Shown here: positions 7,852 to 16,959 of the stretch, one piece after another | How positions within the stretch are numbered: the first letter of the stretch is position 1 | Layout of the letters: every line of letters starts with the position of its first letter | DNA from: Streptomyces tubercidicus | Lineage (GTDB): Bacteria > Actinomycetota > Actinomycetes > Streptomycetales > Streptomycetaceae | NCBI RefSeq assembly: GCF_027497495.1 | Contig: NZ_CP114205.1 | Span: 4,712,001 to 4,776,000 of the forward strand | Reading direction: 5' to 3' | Length of the DNA: 64,000 nt | Translations under genes and position numbers: made by a program | The notes under the pieces: model-generated | What the model was told of the DNA's origin: nothing | The model's input: only the letters and a program-made list of their open reading frames with translations | The model's database searches: none

Positions 7852-9891
7852 TCACCAATCGATGTCATCCGGCGGCTCCGGCAGTTCCTCGTCTTCGGGC
7901 TCCGGAGCGAGGTGAGGCTCGTCGGCAGCCCCAGCCACCTTCGCGGCTCCGGCGCCGGATCCGGCCCCGGCGCCCGCTCCGGCGCCGACAGCCCCCGCAT
8001 CCAGCACATCCTCCTGACTCTCCCGCCCGGCCAGCACATCCAGGATCTGCTGGCCGTACTTGGCGAGCTTGTTCTCGCCGACTCCGCTGACCGTGCCCAG
8101 TTCGGCCGTCGTCGTCGGCCCGAGCGTGGCGATCTCCCGCAGCGTCGCATCGTGGAAGATCACATACGCGGGCACGCCCTGCTCCTTGGCCGTACGGCCC
8201 CGCCAGCCGCGCAGCGCCTCGAAGACCGGCAGTGCAGCTTCCGGCAGGTCCGCCGGGACCGCGCGCTTGCCCTTCGCCTTCGCCTTGGCCGGCCGTGCCG
8301 CCTTCTCCGGCTCCCGCCGCATCGGCACCTCGCGCCGGCCGCCCAGCACCTCACCGCTCGCTTCGGTGAGCACCAGCGTGCCGTAATCACCCTCGACGGC
8401 CAGCAGCCCCTGCGCCAGCAACTGCCGTACGACGCCCCGCCATTCGGCTTCCCGGAGGTCGTCCCCCACTCCGAAGACGCTCAGCCCGTCGTGATCGAAC
8501 TGGATGACCTTGGCGGTCTTCTTCCCCATCAGGATGTCGATGATCTGGCCCGCGCCGAACTTCTGCCCGCGCTCCCGCTTCAGCCGTACGACCGTGGACA
8601 GCAGCTTCTGCGCGGACACCGTGCCGTCCCAGGTCTGCGGCGGGGTCAGGCACGTATCGCAGTTGCCGCATGCGCTGCTCTCCTGCCCGAAGTAGGCCAG
8701 CAGCCGCACCCGCCGGCACTGCACGGTCTCGCACAGCGCCAGCATCGCGTCGAGATGGGCCGACAGCCGCCGCCGATGGGCCTCGTCGCCCTCCGACCCG
8801 TCGATCATCTTCCGCTGCTGCACCACATCCTGCAGCCCGTACGCGAGCCAGGCCGTCGACGGCTGCCCGTCCCGCCCGGCGCGCCCCGTCTCCTGGTAGT
8901 AGCCCTCCACGGACTTCGGCAGATCCAGATGGGCCACGAACCGGACATCCGGCTTGTCGATGCCCATCCCGAACGCGATCGTGGCGACCACGACGAGCCC
9001 GTCCTCACGCAGGAAGCGGGCCTGGTGCTCTGCGCGCATCCGCGCGTCCAGCCCCGCGTGGTACGGCACCGCCGGGATGCCGTTCTCCACCAGGAACTGC
9101 GCGGTCTTCTCCACCGATGCCCGCGACAGGCAGTAGACGATCCCCGCGTCCCCGGCATGCTCGTTCCGCAGCAGCTCCAGCAGCTGCTTCTTCGGCTCGC
9201 TCTTCGAGGCGATGCGGTACTGGATGTTCGGCCGGTCGAAGCTCGCCACGAAATGCCGGGCGTCCGCCATCCGCAGCCGTGAGGTGATCTCGGTGTGCGT
9301 GGCCTCGGTCGCCGTGGCGGTCAGCGCGATCCGCGGCACCTCGGGCCACCGCTCGTGCAGCATCGACAGAGCCAGATAGTCCGGCCGGAAATCGTGGCCC
9401 CACTGGGCGACACAGTGTGCCTCGTCGATCGCGAAGAGCGAGATCTTGCCGCGGTCGAGCAGATTCAGCGTCTGCTCCACCCGCAGCCGCTCGGGCGCCA
9501 GATACAGCAGATCCAGCTCTCCGGCCAGAAACTCCGCCTCGACGAGCCGACGCTCCTCCAGATCCTGCGTCGAATTCAGGAACCCGGCCCGCACACCGAG
9601 CGCCCGCAAGGCGTCGACCTGGTCCTGCATCAACGCGATCAGCGGTGAGATCACAATCCCCACACCGCTTCTGACCAGCGACGGAATCTGATAACACAGC
9701 GACTTGCCGCCACCGGTCGGCATCAGGACGACCGCGTCCCCGCCCCCTATGACGTGCTCGATGATCTCCTGCTGACTGCCGCGGAACTCGTCATACCCGA
9801 ACACCCGGCGCAGCACCTGCACCGCCTCGCTTGCGTCCGAAGCGCCTTCCACATCCATGTCCACGACCACTTCCACGTCCGCCAGAGCCAT
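7852..9891 (-). CDS. recQ: ATP-dependent DNA helicase RecQ
   Basis: This 679-residue 3'-5' superfamily 2 helicase acts in recombination and fork repair. The order is: helicase core with motif 0 (FGYDEFRGSQQEII), Walker A (PTGGGKS, about residue 60), DEAH box (IDEAHCVAQWGHDFRPDY) and motif VI (QETGRAGRDG); a RecQ zinc-binding subdomain with cysteines (CRRVRLLAYFGQ, then CGNCDTC); a winged helix; and an HRDC domain near the C-terminus (VIFHDATLREIA). An Ala/Gly-rich linker and an acidic tail (EPEDEELPEPPDD) end the protein. All catalytic motifs are intact. It appears monocistronic. Confidence 0.95.
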   Translation of the reverse strand: MALADVEVVVDMDVEGASDASEAVQVLRRVFGYDEFRGSQQEIIEHVIGGGDAVVLMPTGGGKSLCYQIPSLVRSGVGIVISPLIALMQDQVDALRALGVRAGFLNSTQDLEERRLVEAEFLAGELDLLYLAPERLRVEQTLNLLDRGKISLFAIDEAHCVAQWGHDFRPDYLALSMLHERWPEVPRIALTATATEATHTEITSRLRMADARHFVASFDRPNIQYRIASKSEPKKQLLELLRNEHAGDAGIVYCLSRASVEKTAQFLVENGIPAVPYHAGLDARMRAEHQARFLREDGLVVVATIAFGMGIDKPDVRFVAHLDLPKSVEGYYQETGRAGRDGQPSTAWLAYGLQDVVQQRKMIDGSEGDEAHRRRLSAHLDAMLALCETVQCRRVRLLAYFGQESSACGNCDTCLTPPQTWDGTVSAQKLLSTVVRLKRERGQKFGAGQIIDILMGKKTAKVIQFDHDGLSVFGVGDDLREAEWRGVVRQLLAQGLLAVEGDYGTLVLTEASGEVLGGRREVPMRREPEKAARPAKAKAKGKRAVPADLPEAALPVFEALRGWRGRTAKEQGVPAYVIFHDATLREIATLGPTTTAELGTVSGVGENKLAKYGQQILDVLAGRESQEDVLDAGAVGAGAGAGAGSGAGAAKVAGAADEPHLAPEPEDEELPEPPDDIDW

Positions 9892-9987
9892 TCCGAAAGC
9901 CTACGAGCTTCGCGGGGGTCCCCGTCGCCCCTGTGGATAACTCACACCGTCCGGACCGTCCCGGCGCACCGCCACAGGCCCGACGCG

Positions 9988-10704
9988 TCATCGGGAGCTG
10001 CCCCCGTCGGCCCGCTTCCCCCACCCCGTCGGCAGCGGCGGCAGCTCCGCATGCCTGACCTTGAAGCCGCCCTTCGTCACCGACGCGAACGGGGCCGGTG
10101 CCATACAGGTGCCGACATGCGGAAAGACGGCCTTCCCATCGACGACATCGACGTTCGAGACCGCCCAGGAGAACCCGAACCGCCCCTTGCCCGGCCCGCC
10201 GCTCTTGACGCTGAAGCCCAGCCGCTCCCCGATCTCGTCGGGATCCTCGGACTTGGTGACAACGGCGCTGAGCGTCGCGGTATCGCCCCCGGTGGCCAGG
10301 CAGTCCACCGCGGCCTCCGCACGCCGGCCCTGCTTCTTCTCGGGCGACCAGTGGGAGATCGTGACCGTGCCCCGCGCGTCGGTGGGCATCCCCTGGGGCA
10401 GCCCATCGACGGGCCGACTGAACGGGGCCGCCTTGGCATCGACCGAGAAGCGGATGTCGTCGCGCGGCGAGTAGACGTAGAAGACGCGGGCCTGTCCACT
10501 CACCCGGGCGAGCCCGGCCGGTGCCGTCGATGCCTCCGCGGCACCCGAGGGAGCAGCGGACGCGGCGGGCGTAAGCCCCGTCAGCGCAACAAGCATGGCC
10601 ACGGCGGCGCCGGTTCCCACCACGGCCCTACGACGCCGCGAAGACACGAAGCAGCCGGAACTGTCCACAGAGGACGAACGAACGGAAGAACCAATACCGG
10701 TCAC
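9988..10704 (-). CDS. Secreted hypothetical protein, beta-rich
   Basis: The 238-residue precursor has a twin-arginine-like basic stretch (SSRRRRAVVG), a hydrophobic core and a likely cleavage site after PAASA. The mature domain contains alternating beta-strand segments (VFYVYSPRDDIRFSVDA, GTVTISHWSP, FGFSWAVSNVDVVDG) and two cysteines that could form a disulfide. I start it at GTG 10704 because GGGGAG lies just upstream; the frame stays open for another 30 codons. No function is recognised. It is divergent from a two-component system and shares an intergenic region with two operator-like palindromes, so it may be a target of that system. Confidence 0.65.
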   Translation of the reverse strand: MTGIGSSVRSSSVDSSGCFVSSRRRRAVVGTGAAVAMLVALTGLTPAASAAPSGAAEASTAPAGLARVSGQARVFYVYSPRDDIRFSVDAKAAPFSRPVDGLPQGMPTDARGTVTISHWSPEKKQGRRAEAAVDCLATGGDTATLSAVVTKSEDPDEIGERLGFSVKSGGPGKGRFGFSWAVSNVDVVDGKAVFPHVGTCMAPAPFASVTKGGFKVRHAELPPLPTGWGKRADGGSSR

Positions 10705-10792
10705 GATGAACTCCCCGAATACGCAGCAGCCTTGACGGCCACCACCCTGCCGATGACGCCTCCAATCTGTCGCCGGGCCCCCACTCGCGACC

Positions 10793-10853
10793 ATCTGCCG
10801 ATCGGCAGATCCCTGGCGCTGGATGGGGCGTCACCTCTGCCGATCGGCGGAGG
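10793..10853. promoter_or_regulatory. Pair of helically phased operator-like palindromes
   Basis: A perfect 18-bp palindrome (ATCTGCCGATCGGCAGAT, 10793-10810) and a 20-bp palindrome with one mismatched pair (10834-10853) share the core CTGCCGATCGGC. Their centres are 42 bp apart, four helical turns, so dimers bound to both would sit on the same DNA face. They lie between the divergent secreted-protein gene and the sensor kinase gene, and the adjacent LuxR-type response regulator is the obvious candidate binder. Confidence 0.6.
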
Positions 10854-10974
10854 GAGCGCGTACACGGCCGCTCGTAGGATCGACGGCATGGGGAGGCAAC
10901 GAACTCCCCTACGCCTTAGGCCGGTTCAAGGCATACAGCGATAGATACAGGGACGATGAATCCCGAGGCGACAC

Positions 10975-12500
<1,526 letters not shown>

Positions 12501-12504
<4 letters not shown>

Positions 12505-13157
12505 GCGGCACCCCCACCCGCATCCTCCTGGCCGACGACCAGGACGACGTCCGCAGCGGCTTCCGACTCGTCCTTAACTCACAGCCGGACATGACCGTCG
12601 TCGGCGAGGCCGCGGACGGCGCCACAGCGCTCGACCTGGCCCGCCACCTCCGCCCGGACGTCGTCCTGGCGGACATCCGTATGCCCCGCCTCGACGGCCT
12701 GGAACTCACCCGCCTGCTAGCGGGGCCCGAGGCCACCCGGCCAACCAGGGTGGTCGTCGTCACCACCTTCGACCTCGACGACTACGTCCACACCGCCCTC
12801 CACCACGGCGCCTGCGGCTTCCTCCTCAAACGCTCCGGCCCGACCCTGCTGATCGAGGGCGTCCGCGCAGCGATGGCGGGCGACGCCCTGATCAGCCCCC
12901 AAATCACCGTACGACTCCTCCGAAAGCTCTCCCCGCCCCCGGCCGCATGCCCCCACCCGGGCCCCGAAGCCCTCACGGACCGCGAACGCGAAATCGTCCG
13001 CCTGGTGGCCCGAGGCTCCACCAACCAGGAAATCGCCACCGAACTCGTCATCTCACCCGGCACCGCAAAGACCCACCTCGCCAACATCCAGTCCAAACTG
13101 AATCTCCGCAACCGCGTAGAAATAGCCTCCTGGTCCTGGCAAACCGGCCTCACCTGA
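12501..13157 (+). CDS. LuxR/NarL-family response regulator
   Basis: This 218-residue regulator has a receiver domain with the acidic pair DD at 12-13, the phospho-Asp at about 58 (VVLADIRMP), the switch Thr (VVTTF) and a conserved Lys (FLLKRSG). A C-terminal LuxR helix-turn-helix (LTDREREIVRLVARGSTNQEIA, about 145-205) completes it. It starts within the ATGA overlap with the kinase gene, with AGGAGAAG upstream, so the two proteins are made together. Likely targets are its own operon and the divergent secreted-protein gene, through the paired palindromes. Confidence 0.92.
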
Positions 13158-13325
13158 GCAGGCCATGGCCTATCGAGCGCTCCGCCTCCGGCAGCTTGTC
13201 CGCGCATAGCCCCTGACCGAATTCCGTGTGCTGTTGCACCAGCTGCTCACTGGATCAGTCAGATGCGGTCGGCAATGGTCCCAAGCGAAGCGCGTATAGC
13301 CAAGGGTCATCAACTTGGCGGTCAT

Positions 13326-13366
13326 ATTAAGAACTTACCGCCTGCAAGTTTCGGCTTGAACTTAAT
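13326..13366. promoter_or_regulatory. AT-rich inverted repeat upstream of the DGQHR gene
   Basis: ATTAAG (13326-13331) and CTTAAT (13361-13366) form an inverted pair with an inner CAAG/CTTG pair, in an unusually AT-rich stretch between the response regulator and the DGQHR gene. It may be a promoter/operator region. No other gene is seen in 13158-13421. Confidence 0.35.
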
Positions 13367-13421
13367 GTTTGCTTGTTTCCGCGCTTGACTTGTGCGCGGT
13401 TGATCCCAATGGGGGGACTGC

Positions 13422-14687
13422 ATGAGCATCACTGTCGATCCTCTGCGGCTGTCCAAGCCGCAGGACTCCAGCACCTACCTTGCCATCAAGACGCCTCAGG
13501 GCGGTCGCACCGTCTACAGCGTGCGCGTACCTCTCCTCGACCTCCCGACCATCCTCCCTGTTCCCGACCCGAACAACGTCGACAAAGACAACCGCAAGGT
13601 CGACCGTCTCCACGCCAAACACTTCGGTGAATACCTCGATGCCAAGCAGGACTGGGTTGCCCCCACACTCCTGGCTCGGGACGGTGGCGGCTGCGCCTTC
13701 GAGAAGGTGGACGATCAGGGTGCCGTCGGCTACCTCACCGTCCCGTGGGCGATCGGCGGCATCTCTTCCCTGCGGACCATTGACGGCCAGCACCGTGTGC
13801 TCGGCGTCGCCATCGAGAAGCAGCGCATCACCGATGCCATCTCCGCCGTCGACCGCGAGGTTGCCCGCAAGGTCAGCCCGGAGAAGGCCGCCAAGCTTGA
13901 GGTCGAGCGCGAGAAGCTCATCAGCCAGATGAACCGTCTGAAGGCGGAGTACGTCGGTCTGGACATCTACGTCGAGCCCGACCCGATCAAGGCCCAGCAG
14001 ATGTTCGTGGACGTCGCAGACAACGCCAAAGGCATCAGTAGCGCCGTCCGCGCCCGCTTCGACAGCTACAAGGTCGCCAACCGAACGCTGTCGGATGTCA
14101 TCGATCACCCGCTGCTGAAGGGCCGGGTCGATGCCGAGCAGGACCGCATGACTCTCAAGAACCCCAACTTCATGGGTGCTAAACACGTTGCCGACATCAC
14201 GCGCGCCGTCATCGCCGGCGCCGGCGGCCGAATCAGCAAGAAGGCCGAGCAGACTCTCACCGACGGCGAGGTGATCGAGCAGGTCAAGGACTTCCTTGAC
14301 GTCATCTCCAACGCCTTCACTGACCTCGCCAACCTCACCGAGGACGATCCTGACGCGGAGCGTCAGCCTGGAGTCCTCACCCTGGCGCAGGAGGTACGCC
14401 GCACTTCTCTTCTGGGCTCGGTGGGTATGCTCCGGGTTCTCGGCGGCGTGTTCCGTGAGCTTCGTGCGGGCGACAACCCGGTCGAGCTGGACGACATCAC
14501 GGCGTTCTTCAAACGGCTCGACCCGCATATGGCCGCGCCGGTCTCTGAATCCAGCATCTGGCGTACCACCGGGGCGAACGACGACTTCGAGCCGAACGCC
14601 GCTGCGCCGATCATGCGGACCCAGAACATCGTTCACCTGGTGAGCGTCATCGCCGGCTGGTACAAGAAGGCCCCCGCCGCGCTGTAG
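13422..14687 (+). CDS. DGQHR-domain (DndB-like) protein
   Basis: This 421-residue protein carries the signature DGQHR at about residues 121-125, preceded by an LPVPDPNNVDK segment and followed by a long helical region. DGQHR proteins include DndB, which regulates DNA phosphorothioation, and uncharacterised relatives in defence islands. No dndA/C/D/E, dpt or pbe genes are nearby, so this is a solitary member whose role is unknown. GGGGGG lies about 6 bases before the ATG. Its codon use is slightly less extreme in GC than its neighbours. It sits directly on the 3' side of a tRNA-Arg gene, a usual integration spot, which hints at acquisition by transfer, though no integrase or duplicated attachment site is visible. 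Confidence 0.8.
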   Translation: MSITVDPLRLSKPQDSSTYLAIKTPQGGRTVYSVRVPLLDLPTILPVPDPNNVDKDNRKVDRLHAKHFGEYLDAKQDWVAPTLLARDGGGCAFEKVDDQGAVGYLTVPWAIGGISSLRTIDGQHRVLGVAIEKQRITDAISAVDREVARKVSPEKAAKLEVEREKLISQMNRLKAEYVGLDIYVEPDPIKAQQMFVDVADNAKGISSAVRARFDSYKVANRTLSDVIDHPLLKGRVDAEQDRMTLKNPNFMGAKHVADITRAVIAGAGGRISKKAEQTLTDGEVIEQVKDFLDVISNAFTDLANLTEDDPDAERQPGVLTLAQEVRRTSLLGSVGMLRVLGGVFRELRAGDNPVELDDITAFFKRLDPHMAAPVSESSIWRTTGANDDFEPNAAAPIMRTQNIVHLVSVIAGWYKKAPAAL

Positions 14688-14736
14688 CTGCCGCTGGCAA
14701 CGACGGACGCCGCGTGATCCCGGCTTAAGAATGATC

Positions 14737-14778
14737 AAGGCCCAGGCGCCCGGTTCTCCACCGGCCGACCTGGGCCTT
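14737..14778. terminator. Bidirectional terminator between the DGQHR gene and tRNA-Arg
   Basis: AAGGCCCAGG (14737-14746) pairs perfectly with CCTGGGCCTT (14769-14778), with an additional CCGGT/ACCGG-like pairing inside the loop. It is placed to stop both the plus-strand DGQHR transcript and the minus-strand tRNA transcript. Confidence 0.8.
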
Positions 14779-14805
14779 CATCGTGCCCGCCGCATACGCG
14801 GCGCC

Positions 14806-14881
14806 TGGTGCCCCCGGCAGGATTCGAACCTGCGACACCCGCTTTAGGAGAGCGGTGCTCTATCCCCTGAGCTACGGAGGC
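14806..14881 (-). tRNA. tRNA-Arg (anticodon CCU)
   Basis: On the minus strand the cloverleaf is complete. The acceptor GCCTCCG pairs with CGGGGGC, the anticodon stem is CCGCT/AGCGG with loop CTCCTAA (anticodon CCT, reading AGG), the T-arm is GCAGG-TTCGAAT-CCTGC, and the 3' CCA is encoded. The total is 76 bases. The DGQHR gene lies beyond its 3' end. Confidence 0.96.
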
Positions 14882-15136
14882 GGGGATCCGTCGGGAATGT
14901 GCCCGGGAATCGGTCCAGGTAGACGCGATGATCCAGAGCGGCTTGCCGACAGCGAGCGGAGGCCTGGCCATGAGGCCGGGCCACCGCGGTCAGTGTAGCG
15001 GGTGGGGCTTGATCCGCATTCGGGTCTATGGCTCCTGGTCCCTGTCGTTCCTCGTGGACGACCTGGAGGTCTGGAGGTGCGGCGTGGTGACGTGGCGGCG
15101 GTCCCCGCCTTCGGGAGGCGGTCGGCCTCCCAGCCG

Positions 15137-15175
15137 GGAGGGGTCTCCAGAAGCCCAGCCCCCGGAGACCCCTCC
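15137..15175 (-). terminator. Terminator of the NRPS-LysE operon
   Basis: A perfect 12-bp stem (GGAGGGGTCTCC at 15137-15148 with GGAGACCCCTCC at 15164-15175) lies about 110 bases beyond the stop of the LysE gene. The remaining sequence between the tRNA and LysE genes (14882-15282) shows no supported gene and contains the tRNA promoter. Confidence 0.75.
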
Positions 15176-15282
15176 TCTGCCCGACTCTGCTCGACTCTGC
15201 CCGGCGCGACCACCACCACCGCCGCGTCACCGCCCGCCAGGCATCTGCCGCTGCCGTTTCACGGGCGCCTGCCCCCGCCCGT

Positions 15283-15900
15283 TCACGGCGACTGGAAAGC
15301 CAGTCGTGCCGCGAAGCCGATGAGGAGGATTCCCGTTACCTGCTCTATTCGGGCTCTCACCCGTGGGCGGCGCAGCACCTTGCCGAAGTGGTCGACCGTG
15401 AGGACGTACAGGCTGAACCACAGGAGGTAGATCAGCGCGAACGCCAGCGACAGCAGCAGTGCCCTGGGGAACACGTTGTGACCGGCCGGCAGGAACTGGG
15501 GGAGGAAGGTCACGAAGAAGAGGGCGACCTTGGGGTTGAGTGAGTTGGAGAGGAAGCCGTGCCGGAGGTATTTGGTGTCCAGTTTTGCGGCCTCCGGGTC
15601 GGCATCTTCTGTCTTCTGGGTCATGGTGCGTCGGGCGCTCAGGAACGTCGCTATGCCCATCCACACCAGATAGCCGGCGCCCACGACCTTCAGGATGGTG
15701 AACGCGGTCGCCGAGGCGACCAGCAGGGTGGAGATGCCCAGCACCGCCGCTGCCACATGAACGCTCAGCCCGAGCGCTCCGCCCACCATCGTGAGCAGCC
15801 CGGCCGCCCTGCCGCCGGCGAGGGCGTTGCGGGTGATCAGGGCCTGGTCCGGGCCGGGGATCATGACCAGGACCAGTGACGCGGCGGCGAAGGTCAGCAC
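15283..15900 (-). CDS. LysE/RhtB family exporter
   Basis: This 205-residue inner-membrane protein has six hydrophobic helices. It carries the family signature near the N-terminus (MIPGPDQALITRNALAGGRAAG) and the FLSNSLNPKVALFFVTFLPQF block in the middle. LysE/RhtB proteins export amino acids and derivatives by proton antiport. Its start overlaps the end of the thioesterase gene by 7 bases, making it the last gene of the NRPS operon. That placement suggests that it exports the operon's cysteine-derived product or protects against excess cysteine; this is inference. Confidence 0.9.
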   Translation of the reverse strand: MLTFAAASLVLVMIPGPDQALITRNALAGGRAAGLLTMVGGALGLSVHVAAAVLGISTLLVASATAFTILKVVGAGYLVWMGIATFLSARRTMTQKTEDADPEAAKLDTKYLRHGFLSNSLNPKVALFFVTFLPQFLPAGHNVFPRALLLSLAFALIYLLWFSLYVLTVDHFGKVLRRPRVRARIEQVTGILLIGFAARLAFQSP

Positions 15901-16676
15901 GGTGCGCTCCTCTCCTTCGTACGGACCGACCGGAGCGCACCCGCGAGCGACCGCAGGACGGGGGCGGGCTGCTCACGCAGGTAGAAGTGGCCGCCGGGGA
16001 ACTGCTGCACGGTGACCTCGCCCGTCGTGAGCTCCTGCCACGCCTGGAGCTGTTCGGCGGTGACATGGTCCGCGCGGCCGCCGAACACCGTGATCGGCAG
16101 CGACAGCGGCTCCCCGGCACGCCAGGAGTAGGTCTCCAGGACCTGGTAGTCCGCGCGCAGCGCGATGGCCGCCAGCTCCCGCAGCTCCGCGGAGGCCAGC
16201 ACCTCCTCCGGGATGCCGCCGTGGGTCCGGGACACCGTTTCGATCAGCTCGGCGTCCGGCAGCGTGTGCAGCTCCTGTGAGGTGCGCGGCAGATGGGGCG
16301 CCGGATAGCCGGAGACCACGAGCCGTGCGGGCAGCGGACGGTCCGCCTCACGCAGCGCCCGGGTCACCTCGTACGCGATGAGCGAACCGAGGCTGTGCCC
16401 GAAGAAGGCGTAGGGCGCGGCGCCGAGCGGAAGATTGGCCAGCAGGCCCTCGACGAGTGGGTCCATCGAGGTGAACACCGGTTCGTTGAGGCGCGAGCCA
16501 CGACCCGGCAGCTGTACGGCGTGGATTTCGGCTCCCGGCAGGTCACGGGCCCAGCGGAGGTACTCCGCGGCCGAACCGCCCCCCTGCGCGAAGCAGTAGA
16601 GCTTGGGGGCGGCCGGCCGCGGTGCCCCGCTGACAATCCAGCGGGGCATCGCGACTGAGTGCATGTTTCGTCTCAC
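15894..16676 (-). CDS. Type II thioesterase (NRPS editing)
   Basis: This 260-residue alpha/beta hydrolase of the GrsT/RifR type hydrolyses misprimed acyl groups from carrier proteins. Visible motifs are the oxyanion segment LYCFAQGGGSA, the nucleophile elbow GHSLGS (Ser about 95), an acidic residue in FGGRADHVT, and the catalytic His in GGHFYL. The start GTG 16676 shares a 4-base GTGA overlap with the stop of the carrier-protein gene, so translation is coupled. Because the NRPS has no C-terminal thioesterase, this protein may also release the final product. Confidence 0.92.
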   Translation of the reverse strand: MRRNMHSVAMPRWIVSGAPRPAAPKLYCFAQGGGSAAEYLRWARDLPGAEIHAVQLPGRGSRLNEPVFTSMDPLVEGLLANLPLGAAPYAFFGHSLGSLIAYEVTRALREADRPLPARLVVSGYPAPHLPRTSQELHTLPDAELIETVSRTHGGIPEEVLASAELRELAAIALRADYQVLETYSWRAGEPLSLPITVFGGRADHVTAEQLQAWQELTTGEVTVQQFPGGHFYLREQPAPVLRSLAGALRSVRTKERSAPC

Positions 16677-16939
16677 CCCTTCGCCGGGACGGGTCCGGCC
16701 AGGTACCGGGCCACTCCCTCGGCCGTGAAGTGCTGGAGGACGTCCTTGGGGCGCACCCGGGCGCCCAGGTCCTCACGGAGTCGGGCGCAGATCACCAGGA
16801 CGGTCGCCGAGTCGGCACCCAGCTGGTCCAGCGGAGCCGTCGGGTCGATCGCCTCCGGGGAGGTGTCGAGGATCTCCGCCAGGAAATCGGCGAACCAGCG
16901 CACGATCCGCTCCTGGGTCAACGGGGTGGTCTCGGTCAT
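16673..16939 (-). CDS. Free-standing acyl/peptidyl carrier protein
   Basis: This 88-residue carrier protein has a four-helix pattern and the phosphopantetheine site LGADSATV (Ser about 44). The D-S pair is acyl-carrier-like rather than the GGDS of the NRPS's own carrier domain. Two start sites are possible: ATG 16960 (95 residues, overlapping the NRPS stop in TGATG) and ATG 16939. Both are preceded by GGAGAAGTG, a direct duplication of the ribosome-binding region; I chose 16939. It probably holds the acyl donor for the cyclisation domain, but no loading ligase is encoded nearby. Confidence 0.88.
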   Translation of the reverse strand: MTETTPLTQERIVRWFADFLAEILDTSPEAIDPTAPLDQLGADSATVLVICARLREDLGARVRPKDVLQHFTAEGVARYLAGPVPAKG

Positions 16940-16959
16940 CACTTCTCCTGCGGCGGTCA

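Noticed and set aside
13158..14900. A complete integrative element at tRNA-Arg
   Set aside because: No integrase, excisionase, replication gene or second copy of the tRNA 3' end is visible, so only a weak transfer hint remains.
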